From Myrica gale (Eukaryota; Streptophyta; Magnoliopsida; Fagales; Myricaceae): a stretch of 64,000 nucleotides of DNA. Below the pieces are notes generated by a model, which had not been told where the DNA came from, did no database searches, and saw only the letters and a list, made by a program, of their open reading frames with translations. This document shows, piece after piece, positions 57,244-64,000 of this stretch. The DNA lies in the NCBI GenBank assembly GCA_963930655.1, contig OZ005609.1, forward strand, positions 20,409,001 to 20,473,000, given 5' to 3'. A program made the position numbers and the translations under genes. How positions within the stretch are numbered: position 1 is the first letter of the stretch; each line of letters begins with the position of its first letter.

Positions 57244-58263
57244 TTTACTGTTTTAGGACAAATACCTAAGATTCCCTCAATATCAAGTCCCTTGGCTTCT
57301 TTTGAGCCTCCTCCAATGAATGCTACTTTTAGTCAAAAGGTTTCTTCTTCCATACCTTCTACCTCTGCTACTCCAATATCACCTCCTTTACTTGAAATTA
57401 ATCCTTTGATGCCCAAATCCTATATTAGATTGGTATGTTTTGTGGAGAGTCCCTATGATCAAGAGTGTGATCCATATAAAGTTGCTGCACAAATATTACC
57501 CCCCGATTGGAACTATGTTCCAAAGCATCCTTTATTTACTCAAGCTTTTTATCAACATGTTTTAAAGGATACGAAATCTGTTGAATTTGAAACTACACTC
57601 TGCAAATTTGATTCATCTCGAATTGGTTTTTCAAAATTTACAATACGCAAGATAATTTCACCAAAAGAGTGGGGTCCACCCTGGACTCTAAGAGCTCTTT
57701 CTGAATCCTTTAGCAATATCAAAACAATTTCTTATTATGACTACATTGACGCATGGACATACACTTTATTTTTTGAAAACAATAACCATCGTCATACGTG
57801 GTTCATACGATTTAAAGGATTCCATGGTACTGAACCAATACCCCATTGGTTTCTCCAGTGGTGGGACCGATTCGGTCCAGATGAAAAACTTTTTCCAGAA
57901 AGTCTCAAAAAAGCATATGATCAATGGGCTGAAAACCCTCATGATACACCTTCCCTAGACAAATATCCAGCCATGAAAAACCCTCCATTCAAAAATATAT
58001 CTGTTCTTCTTCGTTTCCATATACAGTTTAACCTCGTCCCTTGGATTTTTTGTTGGAAGTTTGTCTTTTCTCATGAAGACAATGTTAAAATATTAGCCCA
58101 GAAATTTTTTATTAAATGGTGGAATGTTTACACCACCGACCCTATTATTGCTGCCATTGCCAAAACCAAAACCCTAATAGCAACCCATCCTCAATTTCTT
58201 GCCCAAAAAAGTCAATTACAGGCAAAACTTGCTGCTGCCCAGGATGATTATAAAAGTCAGTAA
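57229..58263 (+). pseudogene. Caulimovirid ORF2, right copy, inverted and truncated
   Basis: Plus-strand ORF of 323 codons from MASFEPPPM (57,292), open further upstream to the junction at about 57,229. It matches the left copy closely, with a few substitutions, and ends early at TAA 58,261-58,263 because the C-terminal part is deleted and capsid sequence is joined. Confidence 0.75.
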
Positions 58264-58356
58264 ATGTCCTACTATGGCTGATTTTCGTTGGTATAAAGAT
58301 GTATTTTTATCTAAATTTTTATTAAGGACCGATTGTAATCAGGCCTATTGGAAAGA
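58262..58356 (+). pseudogene. Caulimovirid capsid middle fragment
   Basis: The plus strand reads CPTMADFRWYKDVFLSKFL and ends near QAYWKD, a capsid-core segment that is missing from the plus-strand capsid fragment at 48.6 kb. The frame then runs into a TA tract, the apparent right edge of the insertion. Confidence 0.55.
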
Positions 58357-58369
58357 TTATATATATATA
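58357..58369. repeat. TA run at the right edge of the endogenous virus
   Basis: TTATATATATATAA-type tract directly after the last viral codons, mirroring the (TA)10 at 48,551. Confidence 0.7.
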
Positions 58370-58580
58370 ACTTTCCCATCTTTATTAACTTTGCTCTGCC
58401 CTCCCACCCTCCAAAATCGGACTCGGCACGAAAATAATTAGAGGGAGAAGAAGAGCTTGACAACTCTCTCTCTCCTTTCTCTGTGTCTGGCCAAAGGAGG
58501 AAGCCCGAGCTTCCATGTCTCCCTTATCGTAGATCTCTCGCACAAACGCGTAAGGAAGCCCTATCCACCTGCCATCGCCA
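58370..58580 (+). promoter_or_regulatory. MED14 proximal promoter / 5' UTR
   Basis: CT-rich sequence (ACTCTCTCTCTCCTTTCTCTG at about 58,461) typical of a plant 5' UTR leads to the ATG at 58,581. The TA tract (TATATATATA at 58,359-58,368) could double as a TATA box. The virus edge is therefore only about 210 bp from the start codon. Confidence 0.6.
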
Positions 58581-61500
58581 ATGGCCGCAGAGCTAGGGCA
58601 ACAGACGGTGGAGTTCTCGGCTCTCGTATCCCGGGCCGCCGAGGACTCCTTCCTCGCCCTAAAGGAGCTCGTGGAGAAGGAGAAAGCCAGGTCGTCATCC
58701 ACCACTGCCTCTGCAGCCGGAGACCTACAGTCCGATAACGAGAGGAAGATTAACCTTCTTAAGTACATCGTCAAGACCCAGCAGCGCATGCTGCGCCTCA
58801 ATGTCCTCGCCAAGTGGTGTCAACAGGTCAGCCTTCAGGACTTCTGTTGTTGGGTTTGGACTCAGACTGGTTGTGAGGTTTTGATTGGGTGAACAATTGG
58901 AATTGATGTTGCGTTTTCACTAAATATATTGGGATAAGGCTCAGATTGAATTATTTCGTAAAGAGAATGGGAATTTGGGTGGTTGGTTTCAATTGGATTT
59001 GAGAATTCTTTGGTTGCTGAGCTAGTGGAGGAGAAGCAAAGAAAATGCAAAATGTTGTGTTTTTGTTTGGACTCCGAAGAGTTGTGGGGTTGTAGCTCAG
59101 TGACACATTAACATTATCTATCTTAGGCCAGCTCAGGTTACGTTGTTTCAATTCTTTCTTCTTTTTAATGTGACTTTGTATGGTTAAAAGATTTGGTATT
59201 TCTGTGGTTTATGAGGAAGTGGGGGAGAAGGAATAAAAGTGGAGGTTTGGGTCGTACTGTTGAATTGGGTATTGGCTCAGTGGCTCAACGGGATAAAAGT
59301 TTCTGAATTTATGACATATTTAATCCAATTTATGCAAATGTGTAACCTTTGCGATTCAGTTGAATTTAATACAAACACTATGTGAATTTTATGTCAGCGT
59401 TATAGTTTTTTACTTCTTTGCAGAAGGTTTTGGGGTTTTAGGTTGGCGGTTAATTAGGGTTAGATAGCCATGAATTTGGATGAATTCTTGATTCAGTAAT
59501 GATCAGTTCTACAAAAGATATGAAGCGGATGGGTCAGTAGGACTTGCTCTCTTGCTGTTGAACAAATTGAAGGAAATGAAACAATGTAGAAGTTTATTTA
59601 GTCTGTTGTAACTACGTGACTCATGACCTAGATCAGGATAATTTGGTTGAGCTTATACCTGCAAATAGGTGAGTTTTGTATTTATTTGGATCTAGAAAAT
59701 GTATATTTTAGTTGGTGTTTTGGGGTTTTCAGCTTGGAGGATTTAGCAGGCTTTGAGCGAGGCTAATCAGGAATAAAAAATAAGATGTGCAGTTTATTAT
59801 AATAATTGAATGTCGTGTGAGAAACTTAGCAAAAAAGAAAAGAATGTCGTGTGAGAAATGTTCATGTAGGTTGTGGTCTGGGCTTTTAAACTTCAAAAGT
59901 TCGGTTTCTGACCTATTTTCCAGTTGGGATAAGATTTTGTGAAGCTACTTTCCTGTTTTTGAGTACATGCGTATAAATATGGGACTTTTGCTGGATTTGA
60001 TTTTATTCGAAGAACTTTACTTTATCTGTATTTTGGTTTTTAGAACCTGGATGGTTTGTGATGTATGTCTGACTGGCCACTTAGATTAGAAAATAAATTT
60101 AGGTCTTTTGTCAAGTTTAACGACATTGTTGTGTATTCCAAAAATGAGCTCAACTTACTAACTAGAAGCTGCAAAATATTTGGCTGTTGAGAAAATTGGA
60201 GGAAACAGATGGAAATTGTTGTTCTTCTGAGCGCAGGTGAATTGCAGTTCTCAGATTGCTGATATGTTAACTTTTCTGTGCAAACCTAATTAGTCTGTGT
60301 TGTTTTGACTGGATTGAATTTTCTTCTTCACTTTGTCGTTGAAATAACAAAAGAAAATTAAAAAAAAATATCCAGTGCTTGGAACATATGTTTTCTACTT
60401 ATTTTTGTTGAAAAAACTTCATTTGCTCCTTTGTTTTTCTTCCATAGAGCTATTCATATCCCTTTTAGTTTAATTCAGCCTTGCATTCTGCAGGTTCCTT
60501 TGATACAGTACACTCAGCAACTTGCGTCCACGCTGTCAAGCCATGATACATGTTTCACACAAGCTGCAGATTCAATGTTTTTCATGCATGAGGGTTTGCA
60601 GCAAGCTCGTGCTCCTGTTTATGATGTACCCTCTGCTATGGAAGTGCTCCTTACAGGTACTTATGAGCGTTTGCCAAAATGTATAGAAAATGTGGGTATT
60701 CAGAACACATTAACCGAGGATGAGCAAAAACCAGCTTTGAAAAAGTTGGACACACTAGTACGGTCAAAATTGCTTGAAATTTCACTGCCGAAAGAAATTT
60801 CTAATGTGAAAGTGCACGATGGCACTGCACTGCTTCGTGTGGATGGGGAATTCAAGGTTTTAGTGACTCTTGGTTACAGAGGACATCTTTCAATGTGGAG
60901 AATATTACATTTGGAGCTACTTGTTGGTGAGAGCAGTGGACTGGTGAAGCTGGAAGAGTCGCGACGGCATATTCTTGGAGACGATTTAGAGCGTAGGATG
61001 GCTGCAGCAGAAAACCCATTCCTGACGTTGTACTCAGTTCTCCATGAGTTTTGCGTTGCACTCGTCATGGACACTGTCATAAGGCAAGTACAAGCCCTTC
61101 GGCAAGGAAGATGGAAAGATGCAATCCGATTTGAGCTCATATCTGATGGTAGTACAAGTCATGGAGTGAGCGGTAGTTCTACACAAGTGAATCCTGATGG
61201 CGAAACTGATTCATCTGGACAGCGAACACCGGGGTTAAAAGTTTTATACTGGCTGGATTTTGAGAAGAACACTGGAATGTCTGAGTCAAAATCATGCCCA
61301 TTTATTAAAATTGAACCGGGATCAGATCTGCACATAAAGTGTCTTCATAGTACATTTGTCATAGATCCATTGACGGGGAAGGAGGCTGAATTTTCTCTTG
61401 ACCAAAGTTGCATCGACGTTGAGAAGTTGCTTCTAAGAGCTATATGTTGCAATAGATATACTCGTTTGCTTGAAATTCAAAAAGAACTGGGGAAAAATGC

Positions 61501-64000
61501 GCAGATTGGCCGAATGGCAGGTGACATCATTCTTCAGTCGCACTTGGATGAACCTGATATTGACAACAAAAAGGTTAGTTCCCGTTTGTTATGTGATATT
61601 ACTGCTTAGGGTTTTAGAGGTTCTCATTTGACTCAATTCATACTCCAATTGTCTCATATACTTTGATAATGTTGACTTGTTTGTGAATAAATGTGTTGCA
61701 TTGTGTGATAGATGTTACATAATATGCATGCACAACTGTTTGCTGGACGCAGCAGGCAGTTTTGTGCAACGCAAATGTTGTGGATCTTTGTTTTTGCTTC
61801 TTCTTCTTTTTTCCTTTCTTCAGCAGCCTATTGATGCTCTTTCACACGTTTGATTTATTTTGCTATGATCTTTCCTTCTTTGTTTTGTAACGAATCTTAT
61901 GAAACTTGTCTTGCTGTATGAAATTTCTGTCTGCAGAAAGAGAAGTCTGAACCCAGGGAATATGAGGGGCAGGTAGTATTACGTGTTCGTGCCTATGGGT
62001 CATCATTTTTCACCCTTGGGATTAATATAAGGTATCCTTTTTTTTTTCCTTGCAACTATACATAAGGTTATGTTTCTTTACAGGTCTATCTCATCCAAGA
62101 AGTTCATCAAAGTTTATCTATTTCACCAAAAGAAAAGGAAAAGGAAGAAACAAAGCTGAATGACATGGGCCCTTCTCTTTTGTGCTTGTGGTGTTTCAGA
62201 ACAATTTTATTATTCTATGTAGAATATCTTAGTTTTTGTCACTTGTAGGAATGGTTGCTTTCTCCTTCAGTCATACCGGAATATTCTTGAACGTTCGGTA
62301 TTGTTAGATTGTGAAGAAGCTTTAAATCAAGGAAGCATGACTGCAGCTGAGGTTTTCTTAAGCTTGAGAAGCAAAAGTATTCTGCATGTATTTGCTTCTG
62401 TTGGCAGGTTTTTGGGCCTTGAGGTAAGTAGCTATTCTCCTTGCTTTCCAAAAAAAATTAATAGAAAGTAATTTTAGATTGACCAGTATCGGTACCTGCG
62501 GGTTTGGTTCGTATCTTTGAGGCAGTAAATGTGGTTCTTGCAGGTGTATGAGCACGGTTTTGCTGCAATTAAAGTACCTAAGACCATTTTGAGTGGTTCA
62601 TCTATGTTGCTAATGGGGTTCCCAGACTGTGGTAGCTCTTATTTTCTGCTGATGCTGCTTGATAAAGATTTTAAACCACTGTTTAAATTGTTGGAGACTC
62701 AGCCAGATCCATCTGGAAAAGCCCCTTCTTTTAATGACCTAAATCATGTGATGCGCATGAAGAAAATTGACATTGGCCAGATGCAGATGCTTGAAGATGA
62801 AATGAATTTGAGCCTGCTCGACTGGGGAAAATTGTTTGCCTTTCTCCCTAGTGCTGGGGGCTCTAGTCATACTTCTGAGCATGGGATTCTTTGTGATATT
62901 GCCATTGAGACTCCTATTCAGATTGCAGGGTATCCTTCTAGCTTTTCATCTGTTGTTGATGAAGTGTTTGGCCTTGAGAAAGGGTCATCTGTGCTTCCAT
63001 TTGCTGTTCAGAATCTTTCTTCTTCGTTCGGTGCTTCTCCTGCTTCTCATTTTGGCTCTGCTCCAATGAATCTTTCTAGTCTGAAGGCTGGAACTCCTTC
63101 TCCTAAGTGGGAGGGAGCTATGCAGATATCACAGAAAAATAGTGCTGCAAAAGTTTCAAGTACTGCCACACATTATAATGGTTCTTTATATTCCTCAAGC
63201 AATTCCAAGGCCCCTGTACAGTCCAATTCGGTTGGTTCACTTTCTTCTGGCATAGGAAGGAGCACAACTGTGAAAAGACTGTCAACCTCAAAGTCAGAGC
63301 AAGATTTGGCTTCTCTTAGATCTCCACACTCGGGTGAGGTTGGTTCCTATATGACAACAGTTGAAGATCAACTTAGGTTGCTAAATGATACTTCAAAGGA
63401 TACATATGGAAGCAGGTCAGCTCGAATATCATCTCCTTCCCGACCCACTGCTCCTCGAATTTCTTTGCCAGGTGCAAAACCTAATGGACTTCGAAGCTCA
63501 CCTTCCAGGCCAATTACTGGATCTTTCAGAGTTGCTGGATCAAGCTCATGTACAACAACTCCCGTGTGTAAGATCCTTTCTCCTTTTTTTGTCGATTAGT
63601 GGAACATATTCATCTTTCATTTTCCTCTCAATTCTGCCTTTGTAGATTACAATTTGACTAGCAGTTGGACTATTTTCAGCAATTGTTCCAGAATCTGCAA
63701 TTTGTCATAGTCAGAGTGATGAGGTCTTCAAGCGTGCTAAAAATCCTCGAAAGCGTACAGTTTCAGATATTTTGAGTTTGATTCCGTCACTTCAAGGTCT
63801 AGAAGCAACTACAGGATTTTCTAAAAGAATGAAAATATCAGAATCTGCTTATGCACAACACTCTTCATCACAAGCACCCATATCGACAGAGATGGTAACT
63901 AAAACCAAACGTTATACTTATGCGAATCTTATAGCTGAAGCAAATAAAGGTAATGCGCCTTCCAGCATTTATGTTTCAGCTCTTCTTCATGTGGTCAGAC
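58581..64000 (+). CDS. MED14: Mediator complex subunit 14 (MED14/SWP), N-terminal part; runs off the window
   Basis: Nuclear scaffold subunit joining the Mediator head/middle to the tail; in Arabidopsis it is STRUWWELPETER, which controls cell number. Exons read by eye: 58,581-58,826, 60,494-61,573, 61,937-62,031, 62,249-62,423, 62,544-63,567, 63,680-64,000 (continuing), about 980 codons of an expected about 1,700. All junctions are GT-AG and keep frame. The start MAAELGQQTVEFSALVSRAA and NERKINLLKYIVKTQQRML are the MED14 N-terminal domain. Exon 2 has QALRQGRWKDAIRFELISDG and DVPSAMEVLLTGTYERLPKC. Exon 5 ends in a Ser-rich region and exon 6 reaches NLIAEANKGNAPSSIYVSAL. No stop or frameshift is seen. 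The first intron is 1.7 kb. An endogenous pararetrovirus lies about 210 bp upstream. Confidence 0.95.

Larger units (their letters stand above)
48571..58369. mobile_element. Endogenous caulimovirid mosaic (Florendovirus-like), non-functional
   Basis: About 9.8 kb of Caulimoviridae sequence lies between two TA runs. It contains movement protein, capsid with zinc finger, aspartic protease, RT/RNase H, a second ORF, promoter-leader and a tRNA-Met primer site, but not in a single collinear order. The outer fragments are on the plus strand and the central about 8 kb on the minus strand. Several internal junctions, a tandem duplication and in-frame stops are visible. The ORF1 (movement, capsid, protease, RT) plus ORF2 plan fits Florendovirus better than a single-ORF Petuvirus, an assignment by gene order and remembered style only. 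No integrase is present, as expected for this family. It is inserted upstream of MED14. Confidence 0.85.

Noticed and set aside
57737..57958. ORF within the viral ORF2 region in another frame (and its counterpart at 52,650-52,871)
   Set aside because: It is an out-of-frame shadow of ORF2, present in both copies only because the DNA is duplicated.
59086..59150. tRNA-like GGTTGTAGCTCAGTG in the first MED14 intron
   Set aside because: The A-box-like match is not followed by a convincing B box or a cloverleaf, so it is not called as a tRNA or SINE.
63949..63955. GGTAATG after AATAAAG as a splice donor in MED14
   Set aside because: The downstream sequence continues in frame with residues matching MED14 (GNAPSSIYVSALLHVVR), so the exon runs to the window end.
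1..64000. CRISPR arrays, bacterial operons or rRNA genes
   Set aside because: No regularly spaced identical repeats or rRNA signatures were seen; all features are those of a plant nuclear genome.

Overview
This window is nuclear DNA from a flowering plant, almost certainly a dicot. It is AT-rich, its genes have GT-AG introns, and it holds two Aux/IAA auxin-response genes, the first half of MED14, and a dense layer of plant transposable elements (copia, Ty3/gypsy Tat-like, CACTA, MITEs, a tRNA-derived SINE, a TRIM-like element and LINE-derived retroposons). It also carries a large rearranged endogenous pararetrovirus of the Caulimoviridae. The species cannot be named from the sequence alone.

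Layout. 1-8.7 kb is intergenic. It contains a broken copy of a secreted cysteine-rich peptide gene cut off by a copia pol fragment (1.5-2.4 kb), a small MITE with a 9-bp target duplication (3.3 kb), a clean 1.1-kb non-autonomous CACTA element (4.5-5.6 kb) and CACTA-like ends near 7.1 kb. 8,662-19,617 is one complete but decayed Ty3/gypsy element on the minus strand, with LTRs of 435 and 506 bp. Between pol and the 3' LTR it carries degenerate tandem repeats, an F-box-like sense ORF and an antisense reading region. The intact-looking cysteine-rich peptide gene lies at 20.1-20.6 kb (+). A GC-rich LINE-derived retroposon follows at 23.2-24.0 kb and a relative lies at 30.7-31.5 kb.

The two Aux/IAA genes are divergent. 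An IAA7/14/17-type gene (five exons, 239 aa) lies on the minus strand at 25.3-27.3 kb. An IAA1/3/4-type gene (four exons, 204 aa) lies on the plus strand at 42.2-43.2 kb. The roughly 15 kb between them is filled with MITEs, a SINE, a CACTA remnant with a transposase-like reading region, and a TRIM-like element about 600 bp upstream of the second gene. Both proteins would be nuclear auxin-degraded repressors that work by binding ARF factors, TIR1/AFB receptors and TOPLESS-type co-repressors.

48.6-58.4 kb is a mosaic of endogenous caulimovirid (Florendovirus-like) fragments, bounded on both outer sides by TA-dinucleotide runs. About 8 kb of it, read on the minus strand, is a circularly permuted genome-length unit: capsid zinc finger (tandemly duplicated), protease, RT/RNase H, a second ORF, promoter/leader, tRNA-Met primer site, movement protein. 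Inverted and deleted fragments flank it. Many stops and rearrangements make it non-functional as it stands. Its right edge is only about 200 bp upstream of the start codon of MED14 (58,581 to past the window end), which encodes the Mediator subunit linking the middle and tail modules. The virus insertion therefore sits in the MED14 promoter/5' UTR region.

All exon boundaries and repeats were read by eye, and family assignments are from remembered motifs with no database search.
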